From positions 48,431,589-48,495,588 of the forward strand of contig CM047426.1 of the NCBI GenBank assembly GCA_026168455.1: a stretch of DNA of 64,000 nt. Reading direction: 5' to 3'. Position numbers and translations under genes: made by a program. The first letter of the stretch is position 1. Each line of letters begins with the position of its first letter. A model generated the notes under the pieces. That model was not told the origin of the DNA. It was given only the letters and a program-made list of their open reading frames with translations, and made no database searches. This stretch comes from Theocolax elegans (taxonomy: Eukaryota; Arthropoda; Insecta; Hymenoptera; Cerocephalidae). Positions 52,425 through 63,486 of the stretch are shown here, piece after piece.

Positions 52425-52914
52425 TATGCCAATGCGCTTCATGCAGGAGCTGGTTAGAGTAGGCGTGGCCGTCAACGCGGTAAAGTCATTTGCGCTGGTC
52501 TGTCGTGGCAACCCTGGCGGTGGCGCCCTCATACCGGTGGGAGCTATAACTAACACTTTAGTTTCGGTAAGCGCACAACAGCGGCGCTCAGAAGAGCCGA
52601 GTACGACTTCGAAACAGGTAGTATGTGTTATATTGTTACTTACCGGGCATATCCCCTACAGTCGTTGCGCGTCAATCGAACGCCGCAAACAAAATAACCC
52701 CGCAACATTGCCATTTTAGCGTTATGATGCTCGCCAGAAGATTTTTTTGTGCAAAATTTAAAGTTGCTAGCCCTGAAAAGAGCCGCCCTCTCCTCGTTGA
52801 CTTCTCGACTAACCTCCAAAATATTCAGCAACATAAAAATTTAAAATTGCGGACAACTGGCTGCAGTGAAGTATAACTATTTATAAAAATATGTACTGCA
52901 GTTAGTAGGCGTCA
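52425..52914. other. GC-richer segment, unassigned
   Basis: A + strand frame (52426-52719) encodes RFMQELVRVGVAVNAVKSF and CRGNPGGGALIPVGAITNTL and has a donor-like CAGGTAGTA at about 52617. I cannot match it to a family; it may be a fragment of a transposon. Confidence 0.3.
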
Positions 52915-54215
52915 TTACGGCGGATTCTGTAAGAACTCCAAGCAACTGGGAGAAAACTTATCAAACAAATGTAAAACCAAAAAATTTATTGAAGAAACAT
53001 AATAATGTTAAACAAATAGAAATGAAAAAAGATATAAGTTACAATTGCTATATTAAACCAAATAAAAATATTGCTTTTATATGTAATTCTGATTTGGACG
53101 AAAATTAAATATAATAGAATTATATCGGTGAATTAAAATTAATTTATAAATATTGTAATGCAAAATACTTTGCATTTGAATTAACGGCAGTTGAAAAATT
53201 TAGAAATTGTTGGCATAATGGAAAAGTAAAAATACCTACAGATGCTGACAATGAAATAAAACAAATGGTAATGGGAAATGTTACTGTCAGTAAAGACTTT
53301 ACGAAAAATATTAGATCCTATAATAATGCATTTGCTTTTGCTAGCTTTAGTGCTTCATTGCAGAAACTTCTTGGTAAAGGTCTATTAGTAATACGAATTT
53401 GTGGTCAAAATTATCACAGTGCTTATGCATTGCGTCTCAATGATGAACAAATAAAATATGGTCAATTGTATATCATAGATAATGAAGAAACTAACTAAAC
53501 AAAAATATAAAATTAGATAGAATGTACTATTGAAGTGTTAAAAAAATTAGATAATATTTTAAGAAAAACGAATCCTTATGCTCATGCTTACAAAATTATG
53601 CAGGAAGTCGAAACTGAAGAAAATCTTCGATACCAAAAAAAAGACATTGTACCAAAGCATGTAAAAATGATAATCAAATGAAATAAATTTACAAAAAATC
53701 GTCAGTAGAACATTTCAACATCCAATAAAGTGGCTGTTGTTTTTGTCGGTTAAGATGGCAAACCTCCAATTGTAACAGACATTTCTGTTTTTTCAAAAAT
53801 AAGGACGAATAAAAATACCTACAATAATAAACATTTTGATCCTATGATATGCCTATTAATTTATCCTGTGGGAGGATTCGGATAAATGCCAAGTATGAAA
53901 AGTGAAAAAAACAATAATAATAATATATCAATGTTACAACTTTATTCTTATAAACTGAGCATCACAGATGATTTTAGTCTATATTTAAATTTAGGAAAAT
54001 TAACACAACAGTATATAGTTGGAGCATGAATAAAAATAGAAAGTTTAAGATTATATTTTTTGAGAAAATATCAATCAAAATTAAAAGCTGAAGTGTATAC
54101 AGGCCTGATGGACTGTTTTTCAAAAACAAAAGGAAAACTATGATAATATAACTAAAATCGGAAAAAAGGTGATTTTACCATCAAGTTTTACCACGAACAT
54201 TGCATTAACATTTTA
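52915..54215 (+). pseudogene. Helitron Rep/helicase N-terminal relic
   Basis: An open part (53265-53498) has MGNVTVSKDFTKNIRSYNNA, then FAFASFSASLQKLLGKG, VIRICGQNYHSAYALRLND and KYGQLYIIDNEE, the well-known Helitron_like_N region of insect Helitrons. Upstream, CKYCNAKYFAFELTAVEKF belongs to its zinc finger. Downstream, frames with NPYAHAYKIMQEVE, DDFSLYLNLGKLTQQYIV and SLRLYFLRKYQSKLKAEVY follow with many stops. The Rep HUH motif and helicase are absent. A rolling-circle transposon, inactive. Confidence 0.85.
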
Positions 54216-54284
54216 TAGATGCAATGGTTTTAGTACAAACATTTCATTTTTTTCGAGATCAATGGCACTTATTTCTTTTTCACT

Positions 54285-54560
54285 TCACGAGACAAAAACT
54301 TGACTACACAGGATCATCACTTTTATCTTACCCACTATAAGGTTAAGATCGTTCTGTTCTGCCCAGAATGCAATCGCGTCTGTATCCCGAGATATGCGGC
54401 GTACTCCAAGTTCGAAATCTGATGCAAACATCATAAAATTACTATATTTCAGTACCCTGGGCAAATCATTCATAAAGATGTAAAATATAATTGACCCGAG
54501 AACACTACCCTGAGATACACCCGCATTAGCTCCGAGCCAATCGGACAGTTAACCTCATTT
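54285..54560 (-). pseudogene. Non-LTR RT palm fragment
   Basis: Minus strand: WLGANAGVSQGSVLGSIIFY, then IFMNDLPRVLKYSNFMMFAS and FWAEQNDLNL. It parallels the SELPQGSVLCPLLFS…INDIPDVLQFS…YADD region of the RT at 55863-56693. The catalytic YADD has become MFASD. A relic. Confidence 0.75.
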
Positions 54561-54748
54561 ACAACTAACTGTGTGCGTTGCTAGGTAACGGTAAAAGCAG
54601 CTCAGAACGACATCTGAGCAATCTATATTTCTTAACTTGAATTTACTCGAATAAATTGCATTTAATATTTTATTTTGAAGTATCTTGCACATGTTGTAGT
54701 CAGTAGCTAAACCACATCTCTGAAAGTTTTTATAGGCTGAATTCCTGG

Positions 54749-54750
<2 letters not shown>

Positions 54751-54789
<39 letters not shown>

Positions 54790-54796
54790 GAGAAAG
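54751..54796. repeat. (GA)n then (GATA)n microsatellite
   Basis: About 20 GA units followed by GATAGATAGATA. The GATA part is the 3' tail of the neighbouring non-LTR element read on the minus strand. Confidence 0.9.
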
Positions 54797-55025
54797 ATAG
54801 ATAGATAAAACTTTATTGGATTTATAGGGGTAGAAACCCCGTTAACACATTAATACAAAAAATCTCATAAGCATTTACATAAAAACAAAAATAGGTATAA
54901 CAAAAATAATAATAATAACGACGCCAATAAAAAAGATAAAATTAACAATAAAGTCATAATATAAAATACAATAATAAAGATAAAACAATAAACTCAAATC
55001 TTACGCAGTATAAAACGGCCTACCG

Positions 55026-58000
55026 TTAAATAATGTGAGGACAAAAAACTCTGTCCTCCCAGGCTGAACAGTCAAGTCTAAACAAATGCTCAAATAATGA
55101 TAATTTAAAATGATTAATATGCGACGGTTCAAATGGAATGAATGAATTAAACTGAAATGAATTTAACAATTTAGAGGCAGTTATTATAAAAGATTTATTT
55201 AAGGATTCTGTACGTGGAGGAAGATAGGTTAAGGATTTAGGAGGAAAACGAGAAGGATATCTAAGATGATCTACTGTAGGGTCGATTTGAGTGAAATGTT
55301 CAGCAAGATAATGCGACGAATTTCGAGCAATAACACTATAAGCCAATGATCCAATAAAATACAAACGTCTAGACTCGACTGACAGCCATCGCAAATGTAA
55401 TCTATACGGTGTTACATGATCCCGTCTACGCAGAGTTCCCCATACAAATCGCACACACGCATTAAGGAGTCACTGAAGTCTTAGGTTCCGCACCTGATCA
55501 ATATTATTATACACAGCACACGCGTAATCAAAATGAGGCATAATAAGTGTCTCCACAAGATATTTTCTAGTGCTTTGAGAGAATGCCCTCCAGTGGAACT
55601 GCAATGAGCGCAAGACCCCATGGACCCTCTGTGATATTAACAAAACCTGCTTTGACCAGTCCAGGGTGGGTGACAACCAAACACCCAACGATTTAACCTC
55701 ATTCTCGTAATCCAAATGGGCATTTAACAGCTTAATTCGGGGAGTAACAGCCAGATCCACTCGCGAAACATATGACTGACTGCCCAGGATCATACCCTTT
55801 GTTTTGTTAACGTTCAATGCAAGACCATTTGATACTGCCCAAGAAGCAACCGCGTTCGCATCCTATTTAATTCGATGCACACCCATCTCAAAATCCGCTG
55901 GTGGAAAAGAATGATAAACCTGGGCGTCATCAGCATAAAGCATGCATTTACTAAATTGAAGGACGTCCGGTATATCATTAATGAAGATGGAGAATAATAA
56001 TGGACACAATACACTGCCCTGTGGCAATTCCGAGTTTACCCCAATCCAGTCCGAACAACCACTCAAATCATCTACAACCGCCTGCGTACTATCTACTAAA
56101 TAATGATAAAACCATCTCAGAACAGTGTCAGTGCAACCCAACCTACGCAATTTAAGCAGAAGCGGCCCATGCGGTACAGAGTCGAACGCTTTTGAGAAGT
56201 CGAACAGAACCAAGACTGTTATCATTCGGGAATCTATAGCCCTTCTAATATCATCCATGACCCGTAAAAGCGCAGTCTGCATATTATGACCTCTGCAAAA
56301 ACCCGCTTGTCTTGGATTTAATAATTGATAGTTTTCTAAATAAGGCGACAACTGAAAATGAACTAAATGTTCCAAAAGTTTCGAGATCTCGCAGAGTTTA
56401 GCTATCGGTCTAGTATCAGAACAAGTTCGAATCCTGCTCGTCTTCGCCAGCCAAAACAATAAGGTTCGCTTCCAACATTCCGGAAAAAATCCAATTGTTA
56501 ATAACTCGTTGAAGACTTCAACTAAATGCGGAATTAATTGCGATTCTAAAAGTTTTAGCATTTTTATCGATAACCCATCTGTCCCCCATAGCCCTCGACT
56601 TTGCTCTACCAAGAACACGCTGAACTCCTTTAGGATGGTATCAAACTCAAATCTATCAGGAGTAGTACGATCACCTTCATTCGCCTGAAACAATGAGTCA
56701 AGAAAAGGTGGAGGAAGAGGTGCAAGACGATTCGAAACAGATGCATAATGGACATTTAATTGCTGAGAGGTAAAAATTCTAATGATGATGAACCTAGATT
56801 AGTGCCCAATCCCAACCCTTTCAGCTCTCTCCATTTAGTCCTAGGATCTGTAGCATTCAACAGTTTATCAGAAAGATATGTGTATTTATTACTATCAAGC
56901 ATATTAGAAACTCTATTTCTTAGAATCTTATACCTTTCATAATCATCTATATGTCGTGAGACTTAAAAAGTCTTAAAGCCAGGTTTCTAGCTTTAATCAG
57001 ATTCCTGATCTCCATTGTAACTCATGGCTTATACTTATTCGCAATGACTACTAGCTTACAAGGCACTAGTTCATCAAATGTGGAGAGAGCTGATGCCGAA
57101 AGATGAGAAATCAGCAATGAGACAGACTGAGATCTGTCATCATAGGCCGAATATGAAGATGGAAATGAGGAAATATTAGCTGGATGAAAATTATGAGAAA
57201 TATGCGAATTAGATGAAATGGAAAATAAATTCGATGATGACATGCTAAATGAATTTGGTGAGATGGCGAATAAATTAGGTGATGACATGGTATCCAAAAT
57301 TAATGAATTTAATGAACTTGCATTATTAGATATGACATTATTAATGATAGAGTTATGATCAGATGATTGCATGCTTGTACCTATGTTTGAACTTATATCT
57401 AATGACAACAACGGACTAAATACATCTGATTGCTGGTCAGGCAAAACACTATGACTAGAGGTTGAAAATCTACTACGATAACAAAAAGACCAACCCAAAT
57501 TAAAGATATTACTAAAAACTGAATCTAAATCACGATGGCTGACCTCTCCCAAGTTACGCGTCCAATACCTCCTCACCTTCATTGGCTGTCTAATAATTTG
57601 CATATAAATTGTGATAGAATCATGGCCCGCCGCGAAGGGGACCAATGTCTTCACAAATTTAAAATAAGGTACCGGCTCACGAACAAGAAAAAGATCTAGC
57701 CACGTATGAGATGTACCCACTGATGTGACCGCATGATGAGTCGGCTCCGAATCAATAAGAGTAAGATTCAGAGCCGATATATTTGCCCTCATCATATCCG
57801 CTGCACCGCCCACTGAATTCATATCAATATTAAAATCACCCGTAATAGCAGGATGGCCATGCGACGGAAGTAATCTGACAATGCATCAAACAATTTTGAA
57901 GGATAAGCTGCCGTTGGCCTCCTGTAGACAACTTCCAAAACTAACGACGAAAATTTACCTGAAATATTTAATAAAAGATATTCCGGTGAATTAGAGAACT

Positions 58001-58253
58001 GTCCATCAGAATGTGCCAACGTAAATACTTTATAATCGCTTCTAACATACACAGCTACGCCACCACCTTTACCCAAACGATCAAGTCTATATAGCGTGTA
58101 ATCCGGTAACTTAAGAATATCTGAGGCGTCTGATTCCTTCAAAAATATTTCGGTAAGCGCAATCACATCATGTATCTGCGGAAAAACCAATGCTTCTAAT
58201 GAATTAAAATGAGTCTTAAGTCTATTAATGTTGATATGAATAATTGAAAACAA
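55026..58253 (-). pseudogene. Non-LTR ORF2: endonuclease and reverse transcriptase
   Basis: The AP-endonuclease part (58253-57400) has IIHININRLKTHFNSL, DVIALTEIFLK, RLGKGGGVAVYVRSDY and, after a frameshift near 57860, TGDFNIDMNS, TWLDLFLV and FAAGHDSI. The linker has NRVSNMLDSNKYTYLSDKL. The RT (56693-55863) has LAKTSRIRTCSDTRPIAKLC, NPRQAGFCRGHNMQTAL, VLFDFSKAFDSVPHGPLL, SELPQGSVLCPLLFS and the catalytic YADD. In-frame stops lie near 55866 (TAG) and 55470 (TGA), beyond which the frame continues (NVNKTKGMILG, SLGVWLSPTLDW, FVWGTLRRRDHVTPYRLHLR). A handful of further lesions lie at 56.7-57.0 kb. Confidence 0.92.
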
Positions 58254-58277
58254 ACTTTTCGCCTGACCAACATTGCC

Positions 58278-58982
58278 TCATTGCGAAGGACACCCGGTAT
58301 TAGGAGTAAGGGAGAGGAAATCAGCTTCAGCATTTATACGAATCATTGATCCCTTCTTCTCTCTTCTTAGATAAACAATTGAATTTATTATTATCGGCCG
58401 TAAATACCCTAATTCTTTCACTTTACGCACGGTTAATGACCAAAGCGTATGTACTGCCTTTGGCCAAAGCGGTCTTATAAATAACGACGAATCATCACCC
58501 TCTACACCCAAAGCAGTTTTCCCTTTCAATAAATAAGATTTTTCGACTATAATGTCACGCACCGAAGGCGAAGTAACTCTAAAAACTAATCCTCTCGAGA
58601 ACGTAGGGCCAGCAGACACTGCTGAGGTATCATCGGGAACACTATGCATAAACGAGGTATTAACCACCCTTTTGGAGCGCGGAATCCACGGACGAATCTC
58701 AACAAGATGTAAGTGAACGAGCGGCAAATTCAAGACATCTAGAATTTTTTCTATATGCGAGCGATCGTCTAGCTTAGATATTAGCGGTAAGCCCAAAAGC
58801 AGCAGCTCACAATCATCTTTAATTGAATTTACATTCAGGGGAGAATCGGCCACCTGCGACGTAGAAGCACACGCACTCCCACGCAAAGCTCCAACACCAT
58901 CCTCGAGTCTTGTAATACGGCCGTCCAGCTCATTGAAATGCTCATTCGCAAAGCATTCGATGCCGTTAACACGTTCACGCAA
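58278..58982 (-). CDS. Non-LTR ORF1 protein (coiled coil plus RNA-binding region)
   Basis: A 234-codon intact frame: an N-terminal heptad segment (FNELDGRITRLEDGVGAL), CELLLLGLPLI, KILDVLNLPLVHLHLVEIRP and the C-terminal block RGLVFRVTSPSVRDIIVEKS, LLKGKTALG, FIRPLWPKAVHTLWSL and ELGYLRPII. No zinc knuckle is present. It probably forms the RNA-binding coat of the retrotransposition particle. The segment LLLLGLP…EIRPW suggests an RRM-like fold, an inference. The true start may lie upstream of 58982, where the sequence stays open in part. Confidence 0.82.
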   Translation of the reverse strand: MRERVNGIECFANEHFNELDGRITRLEDGVGALRGSACASTSQVADSPLNVNSIKDDCELLLLGLPLISKLDDRSHIEKILDVLNLPLVHLHLVEIRPWIPRSKRVVNTSFMHSVPDDTSAVSAGPTFSRGLVFRVTSPSVRDIIVEKSYLLKGKTALGVEGDDSSLFIRPLWPKAVHTLWSLTVRKVKELGYLRPIIINSIVYLRREKKGSMIRINAEADFLSLTPNTGCPSQ

Positions 58983-59040
58983 CGAAAATAGTTCGGCACT
59001 GATTGAATTTAATTTTGAGTCAACAGCATCATCTTTACTT

Positions 59041-60049
59041 TCAACTCTCTCCGTGAATGCCGTAAAATGTATTTAGTGCTTAGTGAAATAAATTCAGAAC
59101 AAAACAAATGTGTATTTGTGTGTGACAGTTAATGTGCGAGTGCGTAAATGTGCATTCGAGTGTGTGAAATGTGTGTGAGTATGTGAATATGTGTGCGCGC
59201 GCGTGCGTGTGTGTATGTGCGGATAAAATTAGTGAGTCTTGTCACTTAATTTGTTAATGTAATGAAAAGATAATTACTTGTTCTAACATACAATAGTTAT
59301 CTTAGCTAATTAGTTGTTTATAGCAACTAACTTTCTGCTATATACGGTGACTGTTTTTTATCGAACCAAGAAATAAGTTGGTTATTTTAAGTATTACTAC
59401 CTTACTACCAATTAAGTTGGTTGCGTCAAGTATTCAGAATTATTTGTGCGTTTTTTACTATTTTTATTGCTCGGATTAAACAATTTTGCGTGTGGGAGAA
59501 TAAATCATTTAGAAAAATTAAAAGAAAAATTTTCTACCAAATTCAAACCATAATTATAATTTTAGCCTAGACGAATATACCTAGGCTTTAACCTCCTAAA
59601 GTATCGAAAGTATTATGTAATTCATCATAAACTGCTTATATAAGGTCATATTAGAGCCTTGAAAAGCATAAATTAAAAAAAATATCATCATAAACTGATG
59701 AAAATTGATCCGTTTGATGTAATGATATAGAACCCATAAAATATTATTCGCAATGTTAAAACATTTGTAGCAGTTAGTTAATTTAATGACTTTTGTAAGT
59801 TAAACATCTATATGAAAAATTATTTCTAATGCATTACATCATTGTTAAAGAAAAGTCAATTTAATTAATATTAGTATACAAAATTCGTTTTGAGATTCTT
59901 TAAAGTAGTAATTGGGACGTCTTTGCAGCTATTTTATCTCCATCCAAAAGTGCTACAATTTTGAAAGGTACAATTTAAAAAAAAAATCATGATAAAAAAG
60001 CAAACTAATATTATACCTGAAAGTAAATTGTATATTACATTCCGAATAA
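59041..60049. other. AT-rich noncoding with GT-rich stretch
   Basis: About 59105-59220 is GTGTGTGCG-rich simple sequence next to the non-LTR 5' end. The remainder has no recognisable feature. Confidence 0.5.
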
Positions 60050-60820
60050 GAATTCAAAAATTCTAGTAATCTAAACCTGATTAGGTCAAACTGATTTCAT
60101 ATTCGGATACAGCAACCCTCAAAACTTAAGACAGGGTCTCTGTCAGAACACATTTTAATATATTTAAATCAGTGGTAATGGAATCAGAATATGTAGTCAA
60201 AAATTAACTTTTTACAAATTTTGTAAATTTGTCCTTGAAATAACTTCGATCTAAACCCGAATTTGATTCGGAATCAGCGGCTTTCAAAACTATAAAAATA
60301 TTAGTCATCTACACTTAAAAGTTTCTTCTCCATTTGACCTTCAAATGCTCTTAAGTCTGACATGGTGTCGCCAAATGAAATTATCTTAAGCTGAACTAAT
60401 AGCGGAATCTGAAGTACAAAATGTACTTTCTATAAAATTTGCAATGACCTCTAATGACCTTCATCTGAACCCGATAAAGTCAAACCCGATAAAGGATCAA
60501 CGGCTGCCAAAATTGTAGAAATATTAGTGACATCTGCTTAAAACTATTTTCTAAGTTTGACGTTCAAATGACCTCAAACTTGATGACTCCAAATCAAGCT
60601 TAGACTCGGAATCAGCGGGTCGTAATGAGAACATATGGGTCTTGTTCATAATACAGACAATTTTTTTATTTTGAGTGACTGTAATCTTTCGAGTCTTTAA
60701 CTTCCAGGTCACTAGGACACAATCTACTAGATACCACAAGTATAAAACACGCAATACAATAAGTAAAAAAATTAATGCAATAAGTCAAAAAAATTATATG
60801 GATTTTCGATTTATGATTAG
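60050..60820. repeat. Degenerate about 200-bp repeats with TGACCTTCA/GGAATCAGCGG
   Basis: At least two to three diverged units share ACCCGA…TCGGAATCAGCGGCT, AAATATTAGTCA and TGACCTTCAAATG segments (about 60100, 60250 and 60450). Related wording occurs at 48950-49040. Noncoding. Confidence 0.5.
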
Positions 60821-60844
60821 TGCCCATCCGCAAGTCAGATGGAT

Positions 60845-61140
60845 TTTTTATTTTTAATTAAAGAAAATCCTTACATCAAAAGGATTTGGGGTTTATAATT
60901 AAAGCAAATATTTTAGGCAAAAGGATTTTGCATTTATAACTAAAGGGAATCGTTTAATCAAAAGGATTTTCGATTTATAATTTAGGAAATCCATTAATCA
61001 AAAGGATTTTGGATTTATAACTAAAGATAATTCTTTAATCAAAAAGATTATGGATTTATAATTTAGTAAATCCTTTATCAAAAGGATTTTGGATTTATAA
61101 CTAAAAAAAATCCTTTAATCAAAAGGATTTGTGATTTGGA
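60845..61140. repeat. Hairpin-forming minisatellite
   Basis: About six units of roughly 50 bp share AATCCTTTAATCAAAAGGATT and GATTTATAACTAAA. Each unit contains the inverted pair AATCCTTT/AAAGGATT, so every repeat can form a small stem-loop. No coding frame. Confidence 0.88.
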
Positions 61141-61768
61141 GACAACAAATTCTGCAATTCGCAGGTTAATTTTGGATTCGTGATTTGAAGAATCATAAGT
61201 CTCACAACCCTGTTTGGAAGCACGAATCCACCATGCAATTTCTCCAAGTGCGGCTAGGACGATACGATTTTGCTCGCGATAGAGAATCGTTGACGTAGCA
61301 ACGCAACACAGCTAGTGCCGCGTTTGCACCACGGATAACTTCGGTGTATGGTATAGCTCCACCGAGATACACCGTAGCGCAATGCGAGGTCCGCGTGAGA
61401 AAGTTTATACCTCGGTGGCGGTGTTCGACAAGGAACACGCCGCACAGTGGGCTGAAAAAAAATCGTGTTTCAAAAATACCGATACCACTCACTTTTCATC
61501 GTACATGCACCAAATTTTAACCATAGGTAGCTTTTAATATAGGAAATAGGTATCCGCGTCGCTAGCATCGATATCAGATGTTCTAATAGATATAAAAAAT
61601 GTTGCGTGAGCGATATATCGCAATGTACGCTGCAATAAGATTTGCTAATGAAGTAAACATGCAGTTAATAATTTCATTTTATACATTTAGTAGAACTAAT
61701 ATGTAATAAATATGTGCATGTCTATATGTAAACGCATATTATATATTATATGTTATATATATTGATGA
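61141..61768. other. No gene recognised
   Basis: 61200-61450 is slightly GC-richer with an open 96-codon minus-strand frame that has no recognisable motif. The rest is AT-rich. Confidence 0.45.
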
Positions 61769-62204
61769 ATCGGTACTTATGCCGACAAATTCTTACGGGA
61801 AATGGGAATTGTGCTTATTTTGGGGGAATTATGCCGACGTCAGCATAATTCCACCGAAAATTCAACCATGTATCGGTACTTATGCCGACACACAAAAAAT
61901 CGGAAAATTAGCTTTGTGAGCCCCGCTTTGACGTTATAATTTTAATGAAGGATTGAAGTCATAACGTCTTTCGAGGTGCCTCCGGCCTCCGGCACTTCGA
62001 ATGAGGTTATAACTTGGATCCTTCATTAATATTATAAGGTCAAAGTGTGCTTTTTTACCCGTGAGGGGTATTTAGGTATTTGGGTTATTGGTTTTTTATG
62101 CATTATTCTATCAATTAATTTCTTTCCCTTATATCTGAGTCATTACATATGTTTTATAACCTCAAAACTCCAAGATAACATGTAGTGTTACCATAAGTAC
62201 CGAT
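61769..62204. mobile_element. Foldback element H with GC-rich loop
   Basis: The ends are ATCGGTACTTATG and its complement CATAAGTACCGAT. An inner perfect-type stem (CTTTGACGTTATAATTTTAA, ATGAAGGATT, and complements at about 62020-62050) closes on CCTCCGGCCTCCGGC. A second direct copy of TATCGGTACTTATGCCGACA lies at about 61870. Noncoding. Confidence 0.8.
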
Positions 62205-62234
62205 ACTGATGTTTATATATATATATATATATAT

Positions 62235-63073
62235 GGGCTATTTCACGTCAAGTGGTACGATGAAAATTTTAAATCGCTCCAAAATTTGAATTCAGGCTGG
62301 AAATCTCTTTCAGAAGATAGAAAAAAATTTTTAGGTGTTAAAAATAATTTGCCTAAGACTTATTCCACCATGAAAAATGGAAATTTTTCAATTTTTTAGA
62401 AAAATTTCTATTTTCAAAGCCATTTATCTCAAAATCTATTGATTTTTTTGAAAAAACATTAAAAACAACTTTTGTTCAAAATAATCTTTAGAACTTATCT
62501 ACCTGGGTTACAATTCTTAATTTTAAAATCTCGAAGAAATATAACGCCCGGAAATATTGAATATCAAAAAAAGGCGACCACGCCACAATCGATTTTGATC
62601 TAACACCGCTCAAAAGATCACATTTTTCGCGAGCTTTCGAATGGCGGTGGTTAGATTATTGGCCAAGACCGTTGGTGTAAGTTATACCCCATAAACCTCA
62701 TAAAATCACTCATTTTCATGTATTTTAGGGCATTTATCTCAAAATCTATTGATTTTTTTGAAAAAACATTAAAAACAACTTTTGTTCAAAATAATCCTTA
62801 GAACTTAACTACCTGGGTTACAATTCTTAATTTTAAAATCTCGAAGAGATAGGGCACTTGGAAATATTGAATATCAAAAAAAAGCTACCACGCCACAATC
62901 GATTTTGATCTAACACCGCTCAAAAGATCACATTTTTCGCGAGCTTTCGAATGGCGGTGGTTAGATTATTGGCCAAGACCGTTGGTGTAAGTTATACCCC
63001 ATAAACCTCATAAAATCACTAATTTTCATGTATTTTAGGGCATAACTTACACCAGCTAAAGATTATTACTAAT

Positions 63074-63105
<32 letters not shown>

Positions 63106-63370
63106 ATTATTATTACTAAAGATTATTTTGAACAAAAGTTGTTTTTAATGTTTTTTCAAAAAAATCAATAGATTTTGAGATAAATGGCTTTAAAAATATA
63201 AATTTTTCTAAAAAATTGAAAAATTTCCATTTTTCATGGTGGAATAACTCTTAGGCAAATTATTTTTAACACCTAAAAATTTTTTTCTATCTTCTGAAAG
63301 AGATTTCCAGCCTGAATTCAAATTTTGGAGCGATTTAAAATTTTCATCGTACCACTTGACGTGAAATAGC

Positions 63371-63372
<2 letters not shown>
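62235..63372. mobile_element. Foldback family D with internal tandem duplication
   Basis: It starts GGGCTATTTCACGTCAAGTG and ends with its exact complement, with (TA)n on both sides. Arms of about 200 bp pair. The left part contains a 310-bp tandem duplication (TTTATCTCAAAATCTATTGA at about 62423 and 62733) not mirrored on the right. No coding frame. Confidence 0.9.
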
Positions 63373-63413
<41 letters not shown>

Positions 63414-63425
63414 TAATATAATATA
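63373..63425. repeat. (TA)n microsatellite
   Basis: TA-rich run at the right border of foldback D. Confidence 0.9.
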
Positions 63426-63486
63426 TTCAGACGCATATTTATAATCTACCTTGACGTGTAACATTCCTTAATTATAAGTGTATATA

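Larger units (their letters stand above)
54797..59040 (-). mobile_element. Non-LTR retrotransposon, near full length, recently inactivated
   Basis: On the minus strand: 5' UTR (about 59040-58983), ORF1 (58982-58278), ORF2 with endonuclease, RT and a C-terminal region (58253 to about 55026), a 3' UTR with a GGGGTTTCTACCCC hairpin (about 54826-54839) and a (TATC)n tail. A few frameshifts and stops interrupt ORF2. The family belongs to the endonuclease-encoding (jockey/I/CR1-like) non-LTR group; I cannot fix the clade by eye. Relatives lie at 2243, 46030, 49079 and 54285. Confidence 0.9.

Noticed and set aside
60845..61140. CRISPR-like array
   Set aside because: Units are contiguous, diverged and have no unique spacers; the host is an animal.
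61202..61492. 96-codon minus-strand frame
   Set aside because: No recognised motif, neighbours or codon signal.
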